NCBI RefSeq assembly: GCF_001613505.1
Contig: NZ_BDCM01000019.1
Span: 1 to 64,000, forward strand
Source of the DNA: Nocardia mikamii NBRC 108933
Lineage (GTDB): Bacteria; Actinomycetota; Actinomycetes; Mycobacteriales; Mycobacteriaceae
DNA length: 64,000 bases
Reading direction: 5' to 3'
Below are positions 52,274 to 61,581 of the stretch, piece by piece (the first letter of the stretch is position 1; each line of letters opens with the position of its first letter). Both the position numbers and the translations under genes were made by a program. The notes under the pieces are model-generated. The model was not told the DNA's origin and ran no database searches. It saw only the letters and a list, made by a program, of their open reading frames with translations.

Positions 52274-53164
52274 ATGACGGTTCTGGCTCTGCAGATCGGT
52301 GCGGACGGCTTCGCGGCGTGCCGGGTGGCCGACGATGTCGAGGAAGACGACGTCCGTCGCGTTCCGATACCGGTCACCGGCACCTGGGAAGTGTGCCGCG
52401 ACCTGCTCGTCGAGGCGGCCGAGGGCCAGGACGTCACCGCGGTCGGAATCGCGTCGCCGGGCCCGATCGACATGTCCGCCGGTGTGGTGGCGCCCGTCGA
52501 GATACCCGAGTGGCGAACCGGTTTCGCGTTGACGCAAGCGGTGGGCAAACTGTTCCCGGCGGCGAATGTGCAGATCGGTCTCGACGGGGTCTGTATGTCG
52601 CTGGCCGAGCGCAACTTCGGCGCGACCAGTGACGTCATGGACGCGCTGTCGGTGCTGGTCTCCGACCGGATCACCGCGGGTGTATCGGTCGGCGGGTTCT
52701 CCGTCGTCGGGCGCACCGGCAACGCGGGACATTTCGGCCACGTGCTCGTTCCGGGCTTCGACGACCCCTGTGAATGCGGTGGTCGTGGCTGTGTCGAGGC
52801 CGTGGCCGGTGGCCGGTCGCTGCTTCGCTGGGCGCGGGCCCAGGGCTTCGGCGGCACGACGGTGGCCGAACTGAACGCCGCGGCGGCGGACGGGGATTCC
52901 GTGGCCACCGAGGGGTTGCAGCGGGCGGGTACCGCACTGGGCCGGGCCGTCGCCTCGGTGGCGCCCCTGCTCGACTTCGACCTGGTGGTGCTGGGCGGCA
53001 CGGTGTCCAAAGCCGGTCCGGCCCTGTGGAAACCGTTGAACGCGGCGGTGGCGACGCACGCCCGCATCGGCTTTCTCACCGGGCTGCGGGTGATCCCGTC
53101 GGAGATCGACGACATCGGCGTGCTGGCCGGCGCCGGGGTGCTCGGCATCATGGCCGGCGGCTGA
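52274..53164 (+). CDS. ROK-family protein with a degenerate nucleotide-binding motif
   Basis: 296 residues. The ROK zinc site is present: HFGH plus CECGGRGC followed by VEA. The N-terminal phosphate-binding signature DxGGTK is absent; the segment reads ALQIGADGFAACRV. The catalytic Asp region reads GLDGVCMSLAERN. It may bind sugars without kinase activity, or serve as a regulator, though no HTH is present. It starts 45 bases after the WhiB-like gene and may be co-transcribed with it. Confidence 0.82.
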   Translation: MTVLALQIGADGFAACRVADDVEEDDVRRVPIPVTGTWEVCRDLLVEAAEGQDVTAVGIASPGPIDMSAGVVAPVEIPEWRTGFALTQAVGKLFPAANVQIGLDGVCMSLAERNFGATSDVMDALSVLVSDRITAGVSVGGFSVVGRTGNAGHFGHVLVPGFDDPCECGGRGCVEAVAGGRSLLRWARAQGFGGTTVAELNAAAADGDSVATEGLQRAGTALGRAVASVAPLLDFDLVVLGGTVSKAGPALWKPLNAAVATHARIGFLTGLRVIPSEIDDIGVLAGAGVLGIMAGG

Positions 53165-53293
53165 ACCGGACCGTCCTCGTACCGAAGAGCCGATACCGGA
53201 GCTCGTTTCGTCCTATGGTGGGATGAAGTGCTCCGGTCGGTTTGTTATGCCTTCGGTCGGCTCACCTGCTACCTGCGGAAATGCCGAACCCTG

Positions 53294-53322
53294 TTGATTG
53301 AACCGCTATCTAACGGTACATT
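53294..53322 (+). promoter_or_regulatory. Putative promoter of the transfer locus
   Basis: TTGATT (53294-53299), a 17-base spacer and TACATT (53317-53322) lie in the 225-base gap before the PAS-like gene. An overlapping TTGAAC-N17-TTAAAC register is also present. Confidence 0.5.
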
Positions 53323-53389
53323 AAACAGGTAACGAGCTGACTCGTCGGAGTCAGATCCCCCGGAGGAACGGCTGGTACGGGCGAGCGCG

Positions 53390-54541
53390 ATGCGAAGCGA
53401 CGCAGTAATCCCATGGATAACCATTGAGACGTTGATGCCGGACGTGATGACGGTGGCATCGGTGGGGGAGACGCCGCGTGAGTTCGCGAGCTGGCAGCGG
53501 GTCGTGCAGCGGGTGCTGACGAAGATGCCGGCCGTATACGACAGCCTCACCACCGCGCGGCTGGCCGATGCGCTGTATTCGGCGCGGGACCGGGCCGAGG
53601 AGGTGGATCTGCGGATCCCGACCCGGGCCGGACAACACGAACTGAAGCTGCGGCCGGTCTTCGGCCCGGCCGGCGATGTGCACGGCCTGCGGCTGTGGAT
53701 CGGACCGGCCGCGGCCACGGTCGCCGAGCCGCGTCCCGCGGTCGGCGCGATCTGGGATCTGGACTCCCAGACCGTGCAGCAGCCCAGCGGAATCACCCGG
53801 TTACCCGGCGTGGACGTGCAGGAATACGTGCCCCGGATGTCGATCGCCGAGGTGTTCCACCGCATGACGGCCTTCGATCGCCACTCGGAAGTGCTCGATC
53901 TGCTCTACGAGCCCAAGGCCGGCGCCAAGATGCAATTCGACGTGGCGGTGCCGCACAACTCCGGCAGGCCCGGCCGCTGGCGGGTGACCATCCGCGCGCG
54001 CGACGACGACCGCACCCGCGGCGCGTGGTGGCTGATCGAGGATGTGTCCTCCGATGATCAGCCCGCGACGTGGTCGACGCTCGAGCGCGTCGGGCTGCGC
54101 GAGGCGCATCGACGAGCCGGAACCCATCTGGCGGTCATCGAACTCGAGCACACCAGCATCTCGCACTGGCTCACCGATCCGGCGCCGTGGATGCGCTGGG
54201 ACTACCTGTTCCGCCCGGTGGATGTCTTCCATCCCGACGACCGCGGCCGGCTGATCGAACTCAGCGGCCGGCTGGCGGCCGGGGACACGGCCGGAGTGAC
54301 CGTGCGAGCCCTCAATTACGGCGGCGGCTACACGCCGACCTCGATGCTGCTGTATCCGTATCCGGGATATTCGACGCGGCAGCTGGCCATCGCGCAACTG
54401 GTTCGGGTCGCCGACGACGTCCCGATGATGGAACCGCATCGCGAGGCGTTCGCGGCGCGGCACCATCGGGTGCCGATCGGTTACGACGATCAACTCCAGC
54501 ACCGGCTCGCCTTTCGCATGAATCGCAGTCCGGTGTATTGA
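53390..54541 (+). CDS. PAS-like sensory protein heading the transfer cluster (possible DUF5593/GAF group)
   Basis: 383 residues, soluble. An N-terminal alpha/beta part (ITIETLMPDVMTVASVGE to LKLRPVFGPAGDVHGLRLWIG) is followed by two PAS-like segments, recognisable from IWDLDSQTV, RWRVTIRARDDD and WMRWDYLFRPVDVFHPDDRGRLIELSGRLAAG. The last resembles the PAS core in which the FHPDD turn precedes the final helix. No output domain is visible. ATG 53390 lacks a ribosome binding site; ATG 53435 is an alternative. The gene is co-directional with, and 59 bases before, tcpC, so it may regulate or accompany transfer. Family naming is tentative. Confidence 0.65.
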   Translation: MRSDAVIPWITIETLMPDVMTVASVGETPREFASWQRVVQRVLTKMPAVYDSLTTARLADALYSARDRAEEVDLRIPTRAGQHELKLRPVFGPAGDVHGLRLWIGPAAATVAEPRPAVGAIWDLDSQTVQQPSGITRLPGVDVQEYVPRMSIAEVFHRMTAFDRHSEVLDLLYEPKAGAKMQFDVAVPHNSGRPGRWRVTIRARDDDRTRGAWWLIEDVSSDDQPATWSTLERVGLREAHRRAGTHLAVIELEHTSISHWLTDPAPWMRWDYLFRPVDVFHPDDRGRLIELSGRLAAGDTAGVTVRALNYGGGYTPTSMLLYPYPGYSTRQLAIAQLVRVADDVPMMEPHREAFAARHHRVPIGYDDQLQHRLAFRMNRSPVY

Positions 54542-54600
54542 CGCCCGCGCCGGTATCGCCGGCGGAGTTCCCATCCGGGGGAATAGGTGAAACGGGTAAC

Positions 54601-55638
54601 GTGGTGCAGCTCTCTACCATTTCGAGAGTGCGGACATCGGCTGGCAGACGGGCGGATTCGGGCGAGGAGTTACTTCGCCGGATGGCCGCTCGCCGCCGCC
54701 GCGACAACGCCGTATTCGCCGTCCTCGCCGTGCTGGCGGTCCTCGGTGGCGGGCACGCGGTACTGAGCTGGTTCGCCACACCGCCGCCGGGGCCTTCCGA
54801 CGCCACGACCACCACGATCGTCGGAAATGCGCAATTGGCGGAATCGTTCGCGCAGGAATTCGTGGTGACCTATCTGTCGGCGACGAACGGGCAGCAGGAG
54901 AAGCTCGCCGAATTCGTCGACGCACAGCAGATGACACTCCCGTCGACACCGCGGCAGGTCTCCGATCCCATCGTCGTCTTCGCCTCGCGCAGCATCGGCA
55001 ACAGCAGTTTGGACGTCTGGGCGGTGACGGTATCGGTCCGCGTCGCGAAAACCGGTGCGGCGGGCGGACTTCGCGAGTATTACCGCGTTCCGGTCTCGGT
55101 CGCCGCCGACGGCCGCCGCCGCGCGCTGGCACTCCCGTCGGCGGTCGGCGCGCCCGGCCGCGGCAACGATCTGGTGCTGAACTACGAGATCTCCTGCGGC
55201 ACCGAGACGCCGCTGGCGCAGGTGGCATCCGGATTCCTGGCCGCCTACCTCACCGGCTCCGGCGACGTGGCCCGCTATGTCGCGCCCAACTCCGGGATCG
55301 CGGCCCTGCAACCGGCCCCGTACACGGCCGTCGAGACGACCACGGTGTCGTCGGAGGACGCGAGCTGTGGTGCGAGCGCGAACTCGGCGAAAGTGCTGGC
55401 CACGATCAATCCGAAGGCCGGCGCCGGCGCCGCCCCGACACTGGCCTATCCGCTCACGATGATCCGCAACTCGGGACAGTGGCAGGTGCAATCCATGGAT
55501 GCCCTTCCGGCCCTGCGCAACCCGATGGCGGTCGTCTCCGGCGCACAGACGCAGGACTCCGCCAAGGCGTCCGCTTCCGGCACTCCGACCACCGCACCGT
55601 CGACCGCGGTCTCGGTCCCACCGGCGACACAGAACTGA
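54601..55638 (+). CDS. TcpC/VirB8-like conjugal transfer protein
   Basis: 345 residues from GTG 54601 (GTG 54604 possible). A short basic cytoplasmic start is followed by one membrane helix (about 36-57, NAVFAVLAVLAVLGGGHAVLSWF) and two NTF2-like extracytoplasmic domains: AESFAQEFVVTYLSATNG and LAQVASGFLAAYLTGSGD open the two repeats. This is the TcpC layout of Gram-positive conjugation systems, structurally related to VirB8. The tail is Thr/Ser/Pro-rich. The pilin-like gene starts 18 bases later. Confidence 0.85.
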   Translation: MVQLSTISRVRTSAGRRADSGEELLRRMAARRRRDNAVFAVLAVLAVLGGGHAVLSWFATPPPGPSDATTTTIVGNAQLAESFAQEFVVTYLSATNGQQEKLAEFVDAQQMTLPSTPRQVSDPIVVFASRSIGNSSLDVWAVTVSVRVAKTGAAGGLREYYRVPVSVAADGRRRALALPSAVGAPGRGNDLVLNYEISCGTETPLAQVASGFLAAYLTGSGDVARYVAPNSGIAALQPAPYTAVETTTVSSEDASCGASANSAKVLATINPKAGAGAAPTLAYPLTMIRNSGQWQVQSMDALPALRNPMAVVSGAQTQDSAKASASGTPTTAPSTAVSVPPATQN

Positions 55639-55656
55639 TCCGGAAAGGACGGCGTC

Positions 55657-55926
55657 ATGGGAAGTCAACTCGGCTACATCCTCTTCAACATCCTGCAATT
55701 CGTGCGCTGGGCAGGCATCATCATCATCGCGATCGCGGGTATGACGCTGCTCATCTCCGAGGGGGTGAAATCGAAACTGTCCCCCGGAAAGGTGCTCGGC
55801 GTCGCGGCGTCGGCCATCGTGGCGGCGATCCTGTTCTGGATCCTGCCGACCGTGGTGAACTACGCCCGGGTGGACTCCAACCGCATCGTGCCGGACCAGC
55901 CCGTCGGCGGGGTGTATGGCCACTGA
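55657..55926 (+). CDS. Small two-helix membrane protein, VirB2/TrbC-like
   Basis: 89 residues with two hydrophobic helices (ILQFVRWAGIIIIAIAGMTLLI and VLGVAASAIVAAILFWILPTVVNY) separated by a short basic loop (KSKLSPGK). The topology and position, between TcpC and the PrgI/TcpE-like gene, match pilin-like subunits of type IV systems, but no signal peptide is obvious. The 3' end overlaps the next gene by 11 bases. Confidence 0.7.
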   Translation: MGSQLGYILFNILQFVRWAGIIIIAIAGMTLLISEGVKSKLSPGKVLGVAASAIVAAILFWILPTVVNYARVDSNRIVPDQPVGGVYGH

Positions 55927-56443
55927 GCTGATCAAGGTCTACACGCCGATCAAACGTGTCCCGATCATGATCGGCAAGGCCCAGAACGGGCAGAAGCTTC
56001 CGTTCGGGCCGTACACCCTGCCGCAGATCATCTCCGGTGTGGTGGTGATCCTGGTGGCCTCCGTCCTGGCGATGGCGTTGCCGATCAACCCGGCGGTGAC
56101 CTTCTTGATCGGGGTGGCCCTGACCGTCGCCGTGGTGTTCGGCATCGGCCTGATTCCGTACACCGGTGTGCGGCTGACGTCCCGCGTGATGTGGGTGGGA
56201 CGGTTGATCCTGATTCGAAAGCCGGTGTCCGCCTCCGGAATTCCGGTGACCCCCGACTCCGCGCGGCACACGATGTACGTCGAGGAGAGCATCGTGGTGA
56301 TCCTGCCCGATCGACGGGCCGACGCCGTGGAGCCACAACCACGGCGGACCCGTGCGCTGCCCGGGAATGTGCTCGACAGATGGAGTAGGACGTTGGCGAA
56401 GGTGAGCGACAACGACAGTGTGCCGGCCGGGGAGCGTGGCTGA
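55916..56443 (+). CDS. TcpE/PrgI-like transfer protein
   Basis: 175 residues. A short basic N-terminus with LPFGPYTLPQ precedes two adjacent helices (IISGVVVILVASVLAMAL, VTFLIGVALTVAVVFGIGLIPYTGV) and a cytoplasmic tail. PrgI/TcpE proteins sit next to the VirB4 ATPase in Gram-positive type IV systems, as here. The stop overlaps the ATPase start (TGATG), so the two are translationally coupled. Confidence 0.72.
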   Translation: MATELIKVYTPIKRVPIMIGKAQNGQKLPFGPYTLPQIISGVVVILVASVLAMALPINPAVTFLIGVALTVAVVFGIGLIPYTGVRLTSRVMWVGRLILIRKPVSASGIPVTPDSARHTMYVEESIVVILPDRRADAVEPQPRRTRALPGNVLDRWSRTLAKVSDNDSVPAGERG

Positions 56444-58971
56444 TGGCATTCGTTCGCGATCTACAACCGACCGCGGCGGTGCGCGGGAATCTCCAGTTCA
56501 CGCACGCCGGACTGGTGACCGCCACCTATTTCATCAATCCCCTCGGCTACGGACTGCGCCGATCGGGTGATAAACACAACGTGAAGTCCGCGCACCACGC
56601 GCTGGTGAACAGCCTGCCCGCCGGTTCGCTGCTGCTGGGCATTCAGGCCCGGCTCAATACGCTCGACGTCCTGAGCAAAATGGTCGAGGGCGTGGACCTC
56701 GACGAATGCGAGGACTACGCCCTCGAGGTGGTCGCCTCCTACGAACGGGTGCAGGCGATTCTTCCGCAGACGCGGATATTCCTGCTGAGCATTCCGGTGG
56801 GCAATGCCGGCGCCGGGATCTCCGGGCTTTCCCGGATGTGGCGCAGTGGTTCCACGGCGGTCGACGTCTCGTCGATTTCGCGAGAGGCGCTCGACCAGTA
56901 CGACGAGAAGGCCAACGAGATTTTGTCCCGCATCGGCGGTGACTTCGATCCGGTTCCGGTGCCGGCCGCGATATTCCAGTGGTTGTGGGAGCATTACCTT
57001 TCGCGTGGTGCAGCGGGTGATCCGGTCGCGCCCACGCGGGCGGGAGTGATCGACGACGCCACCGCCGCGGTGTTTCGCTCCGCCGCCCTCGACGAGGGGG
57101 CCCAGGCCGACAGCAGCCGCCGCGTGCGCCCGTCGTTCGTACCGGTGATCAAGGTGGTGCAGCCCGACTACGAATTCCGCCCGTCCTATCAGGCCATGCT
57201 CACACCGCACGCATTCCCCTACGGCGGCATGCCTTTTCCCGGTGGCAGCGAATTCCTCGGTGTGCTCGAAGGAATGGACGACGTCACGGTCGACTGGGCG
57301 ATGCGGGTATCGACCAAGCCGGCCGAATCCGTGCTCAAGAGCAACGAACTGAATCTGCGCCGCCTCGGCGAACAGATGGATCAGCGTGACCAGGAGATCT
57401 CGTTCGCGCAGAACACGCTGATGTCCAAGGCGGCGATGCTCGCCGAGTACAACAATCACTTCGAGGTCAACAGCGGTGAGTCGGAGGTGTCGTTCACGAC
57501 GGTGATCGCGGTCGGCAGCTCCTCACACGAGACCACGATGGACGCCGTCAACACGCTCAAGCGGCGCTACAAGCGTTTCCAGGTCGAGATGACCGCGCCG
57601 CTGGGAGCGCAGGTCGATCTGTGGTCGATGATGATTCCCGGCAGCCCGCACCGCCGGGCCTACGACGACTTCGCGCACATCCTGCCCTCGGATATGTGGG
57701 CGGGTTTCGTACCGTTCACCACCAGTCAGATCGGTGACGACAGCGGGCCCGTCATCGGGGTGAACCTGCTCTCGGGCAATTACGAGCCGATTCATTTCGG
57801 GATCATGGAGGCGGCGCTGCACGATCTGTCCGCCTCGTTCGCCGTCACCGGCGAATTGGGTTCGGGCAAGTCGTATTTCCTGAAACTGATGGCCGTGCTC
57901 GTCCATGATATGGGCGGGCAGTTCCTCGCCATCGACCGCAGTCAGGTGGGGGAGTGGGAATACTTCGCCGCCTCCATCGACAACGCCGTCGTCATCGATC
58001 TGAGTAATCCGACCGTCTCCCTCGACCCGTTGCGATTGTTCGCGCCCCGGGTCGCGGGCGAGCGGACACTGGATTCGATTCTGCCGCTACTCGATCTGTC
58101 GCCGACCAGCGGCGCCGGCGCGGCGATGAGTAGTCTGCTCACGCCTCGCGGCATCGCCGAACACGGCATTCGCAGCATGCTGGACCTGCACGATGTGGTC
58201 TGCCGGTTGCGCGACAGCGGCGCCGGCGACGAATTCGCGGATCTGGCGGCGCGCCTGGGCACCATTCTCGATCGGGTTCCGGTGCTTTTCGACCCGACGC
58301 TGCCGGTGCTGCGGCTCGATGCCGCCGCCACCGTGGTGCGCAGCCACAATCTGGCGCTGCCCACCGCCGAGGAATTGACCACCCCACACCTCTACAACCG
58401 GCTGCCGCTGACCAAGCGGCTGGGCACCGCACTCTACGAACTCGTGGGAGTCGCCGCGCGCGAGGCGTTTCTGTCCGACAACGGCCGGTTCGGACTCCTC
58501 GTCGGGGACGAGGCCCATCACTTCACCCAGACCCACGTCGGATCGGCGGTGACATCCGATTTCAGCCGCGACGGCCGAAAGCACCTGGCCGCCATCGGTT
58601 TGGCTTCCCACGATCCGGCCACCGACTTCCAGGGCGCGGCACACAATCTGATCCCGAACCGCTTCGTCTTCCGGCAGCGCGACGAAACGCTGGCACGCAA
58701 CAGTTTGCAGTGGTTGGGTGTCGACCTGGACGAGACTCCGTTCCTGCTGCAGGTGCTGCGGGAGGAGACGTCACCGCCCAGCGGGCCGGGACGCACCGTG
58801 CCGGACGAACGCCGCGGCGAAATGTTCATGCGCGATGCGCTCAACCGCATCGGACGCGGAAAGGTCTTCGGCCCGGCCCGGCCGGATCGCGCGGAGGCGA
58901 TCGGCAGTACGCCGCAGACCGCGGGAGCCGGTGCGCGCCGGTCGGCGGTGGCCCGGCAGGTTTCGGTGTGA
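56443..58971 (+). CDS. VirB4/TraC-like conjugation ATPase
   Basis: 842 residues. The N-terminal half (about 1-430) matches VirB4 layout without membrane spans. Walker A GELGSGKS is near residue 470 and Walker B FGLLVGDEAHHF near 685. SAVTSDFSRDGRKHLAAIGLASHDP and LIPNRFVFRQRDETLARNSL give the sensor and arginine regions. Such ATPases energise type IV secretion or conjugation from the cytoplasmic face. The next gene follows after 12 bases. Confidence 0.92.
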   Translation: MAFVRDLQPTAAVRGNLQFTHAGLVTATYFINPLGYGLRRSGDKHNVKSAHHALVNSLPAGSLLLGIQARLNTLDVLSKMVEGVDLDECEDYALEVVASYERVQAILPQTRIFLLSIPVGNAGAGISGLSRMWRSGSTAVDVSSISREALDQYDEKANEILSRIGGDFDPVPVPAAIFQWLWEHYLSRGAAGDPVAPTRAGVIDDATAAVFRSAALDEGAQADSSRRVRPSFVPVIKVVQPDYEFRPSYQAMLTPHAFPYGGMPFPGGSEFLGVLEGMDDVTVDWAMRVSTKPAESVLKSNELNLRRLGEQMDQRDQEISFAQNTLMSKAAMLAEYNNHFEVNSGESEVSFTTVIAVGSSSHETTMDAVNTLKRRYKRFQVEMTAPLGAQVDLWSMMIPGSPHRRAYDDFAHILPSDMWAGFVPFTTSQIGDDSGPVIGVNLLSGNYEPIHFGIMEAALHDLSASFAVTGELGSGKSYFLKLMAVLVHDMGGQFLAIDRSQVGEWEYFAASIDNAVVIDLSNPTVSLDPLRLFAPRVAGERTLDSILPLLDLSPTSGAGAAMSSLLTPRGIAEHGIRSMLDLHDVVCRLRDSGAGDEFADLAARLGTILDRVPVLFDPTLPVLRLDAAATVVRSHNLALPTAEELTTPHLYNRLPLTKRLGTALYELVGVAAREAFLSDNGRFGLLVGDEAHHFTQTHVGSAVTSDFSRDGRKHLAAIGLASHDPATDFQGAAHNLIPNRFVFRQRDETLARNSLQWLGVDLDETPFLLQVLREETSPPSGPGRTVPDERRGEMFMRDALNRIGRGKVFGPARPDRAEAIGSTPQTAGAGARRSAVARQVSV

Positions 58972-58983
58972 GCGGAAGTCCGG

Positions 58984-61560
58984 ATGAGTACCTCTAGCAC
59001 CGTCCTCGAGCGCCGTCGCGGTCCGCGACTGTTCGACAGACGCGGTCCGCGACTGTTCGACGCATCCCGGCAGCTCGAGTTCTGGGACGCCGAGCAGTGG
59101 CAACCGCGCGTGGTCGCCCGCCGTTGCTGGCGCCGGCTGACCTCGACCCGGCGGCGCCGGTGGATCACCTGGTCGGCGATCGTCGGGGTGGTCTTCCTGG
59201 TCGTCCCGATGGTGGTCGGCGCGGTCGCCACCGCGGCCGTCGAGACCGAGACCGAGGGTCCGGGCGGCAACAGCGCGCTGGGCTGGACGAAAGTTCGTGA
59301 CTCCTACGGTGTTTCGCTCGCCGACTACGTCTACGCGACCAATCACGGCGGCATCCTGCATCCTGGGAACACCGGGCTGGCGATCGTGCTCGGCCTGCTG
59401 TTCGCCTTCTTCATGGTGCTGGTGACGCTGCCGACCTGGATGGTCGGCTGGGTGCTCGACTTCGGCTGGCTGAATGTGTTCAGCGCACCGTTGAACGGGG
59501 TGGCGCATGCCCTGTCCGGGCAGCTGGCGACGCCGATCATGCTGGCGACCTTCGCGTCCTTCGGTGCCTTCTTCGCCGCCTACTTCTTCCAGCGCGGTTT
59601 TCACGCCAAGGCCGTGGTCCAGGTGCTCACGATGCTCGTGGTCGCGGTGATCGGACCGGTCTATCTGTCCGATCCGCTCGGTGAGGTGCTGTCCTCACAC
59701 GGGCTGCTGGCCGAGGGACGCAATGTCGGACTGTCGGTGTCGGCGGGATTGAACGGCAACAGCAATCCCGATCCGTCCGCCATGGTGCCGACCCTGCAGG
59801 AGGATATGGCCGACAATTTCGCGCGCCGCCCGTTGCAGGTGTGGAATTTCGGCCACGTCGTCGACGATCGGCCCGGATGCGCGGCGGCCTGGTCGGCCGG
59901 TGTGCGGTCGGGCAGCGAAGGCAAGATCAAGGACGGGATGAAGTCGTGCGGGGACCAGGCGGCCGCTCGCGCCGCCGACAACCCGAGCTTCGGGCAGATC
60001 GGCGCCGGTCTGCTGCTGCTGATCACCGCGACGATCCTGCTCATCTTCGCCGCCTATCTGTCGCTCAAGATCATCTGGTCGGCCCTGGACTCGGTGTACT
60101 GGGGCATCATGACGATCTTCGGATTCGCCGGTGGCGGACTGGTTTACGGCCCGACCCAGACGTTCACCGTGCGCGCTGTCGTGCACGGCATGATGTCCGC
60201 GGTGCGCATGTGCGTCCAGATCATCGCGCTCGGGGTCTATCTCCTGTTCTTCGGAGATCTGTTCCGGCAGGCCAAGGGCCAGGAGATGTCGGTGTTCGTC
60301 ATCGGTGCCATCGTCATGATCGTGGGCCTGCTCCAGTTCAAGCGGCTGACCGCCAGCCTGGACAGCGGAAACGAATGGGTGGCGAACAGATTCGCGCTGG
60401 CCATCCAGAGCCCGGGGCGCGGCGGTGGTGGCGGTGGTGGCGGCGGGGGCCATGCGCTGGGGATGGGCGAGATGGGCGCGCACCACAAGTTGGGCAGCGG
60501 GACGATGATGGCGGTCATGGCCGGAGCGAGCACCATCTCGAATTCGCCTCTGACCGAATGGCTGCTCGGCGCCCTTCCGGGCGGCTTTCACCCGCAGTCG
60601 AAGTTGAAGAAGTTGACGGCCGAAGCGCAGGGCGGGGTATGGGTAGGGGAACCACGGATGGGCGGCAATAGGGGCTGGTATGTGCAATCCATGGCGAAGT
60701 GGGAGGCGTTGAGCCGGGAGGCGCGCAAAGGCGCCCGCGCATACGGGGGTTCCCGGGGAATCGAATCCGTTCGCGGGATGGCCGGCGCGATTCAGGGTGT
60801 GCTGGATGCGGACGGTGGTATCGCCGACGCGCACGGTGCGATGCTCGGTGCGGGGCTGAAGAACGACAGACTGGGCCACATCGTCGGGCGGTCCCGGAAG
60901 ATAATCGCGGAGAACGCCAGCAGTGAGAGTGTGGCGGACAAGGACCTCAGCCTGCTGGTCGCCGCGCTGCGCCGGTCCCAGAACTCGGCGCGTCTGCTCG
61001 TCAACGGGAAGGGCGATGCGGTGGAAACCGCCGCCGATTTCGCGAATTTGGAGCAGGCATCGCGTTCGTTCCGGCGGATCAAGCGTGGCGGTGTCGCCTT
61101 GGACGGCGGGGCGGCGTCAGGCGTCGAGCGGGATTTCGTCAAGGATTACATGCTGAACCCCACGAAAGAAAAGATGGTGGCTCTGCAGGCTGTCATCGAC
61201 GGTGACGACCTCTCTGCGGGGGCTCTCGCCAGCAACAAAGGCGCGCAGGACCTGCTCAGAATCGGAATCAACGGAACCAGCAGGCTGTCTCGCGAACGTG
61301 CGGCTCGAATGAGCCAGTGGATCGGCAACGAGCACGCCAAGGACATCCAGAAAGCAACCGAACATCTGATGGAGGATGTGACCGATGCCAACCGGATCAG
61401 AGACCTGAGGACGCTGGTCTTCGACGCGGTGAATACCGACCACTGGGCCAGCGGTGCTCAGGGAACTCCTTGGAACTCGGTGGCTCCGAGGGGCCAGAAC
61501 AACGCCAACCCCAACTGGCAGAGCCGAATGGCCGACGTCGCGAGATATCTGCAGCCGTAG
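58984..61560 (+). CDS. Large polytopic membrane protein, VirB6/TcpH-like
   Basis: 858 residues. The N-terminus has an 8-residue duplication (RRGPRLFD twice) and a basic stretch. About seven membrane helices lie between residues 60 and 460, with an extracytoplasmic loop of about 120 residues (250-335) containing two Cys. A run of ten Gly (about 480-490) separates a 370-residue hydrophilic cytoplasmic part with no domain I recognise. Its size, topology and place after VirB4 match the VirB6-like channel subunit of Gram-positive systems. Confidence 0.75.
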   Translation: MSTSSTVLERRRGPRLFDRRGPRLFDASRQLEFWDAEQWQPRVVARRCWRRLTSTRRRRWITWSAIVGVVFLVVPMVVGAVATAAVETETEGPGGNSALGWTKVRDSYGVSLADYVYATNHGGILHPGNTGLAIVLGLLFAFFMVLVTLPTWMVGWVLDFGWLNVFSAPLNGVAHALSGQLATPIMLATFASFGAFFAAYFFQRGFHAKAVVQVLTMLVVAVIGPVYLSDPLGEVLSSHGLLAEGRNVGLSVSAGLNGNSNPDPSAMVPTLQEDMADNFARRPLQVWNFGHVVDDRPGCAAAWSAGVRSGSEGKIKDGMKSCGDQAAARAADNPSFGQIGAGLLLLITATILLIFAAYLSLKIIWSALDSVYWGIMTIFGFAGGGLVYGPTQTFTVRAVVHGMMSAVRMCVQIIALGVYLLFFGDLFRQAKGQEMSVFVIGAIVMIVGLLQFKRLTASLDSGNEWVANRFALAIQSPGRGGGGGGGGGGHALGMGEMGAHHKLGSGTMMAVMAGASTISNSPLTEWLLGALPGGFHPQSKLKKLTAEAQGGVWVGEPRMGGNRGWYVQSMAKWEALSREARKGARAYGGSRGIESVRGMAGAIQGVLDADGGIADAHGAMLGAGLKNDRLGHIVGRSRKIIAENASSESVADKDLSLLVAALRRSQNSARLLVNGKGDAVETAADFANLEQASRSFRRIKRGGVALDGGAASGVERDFVKDYMLNPTKEKMVALQAVIDGDDLSAGALASNKGAQDLLRIGINGTSRLSRERAARMSQWIGNEHAKDIQKATEHLMEDVTDANRIRDLRTLVFDAVNTDHWASGAQGTPWNSVAPRGQNNANPNWQSRMADVARYLQP
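59017..59061 (+). repeat. 24-bp direct duplication at the start of the VirB6-like gene
   Basis: The 21-base core at 59017-59037 recurs exactly at 59041-59061, encoding the repeated RRGPRLFD. Confidence 0.85.
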
Positions 61561-61581
61561 GACGAGGTCGGAAGGTACGCA

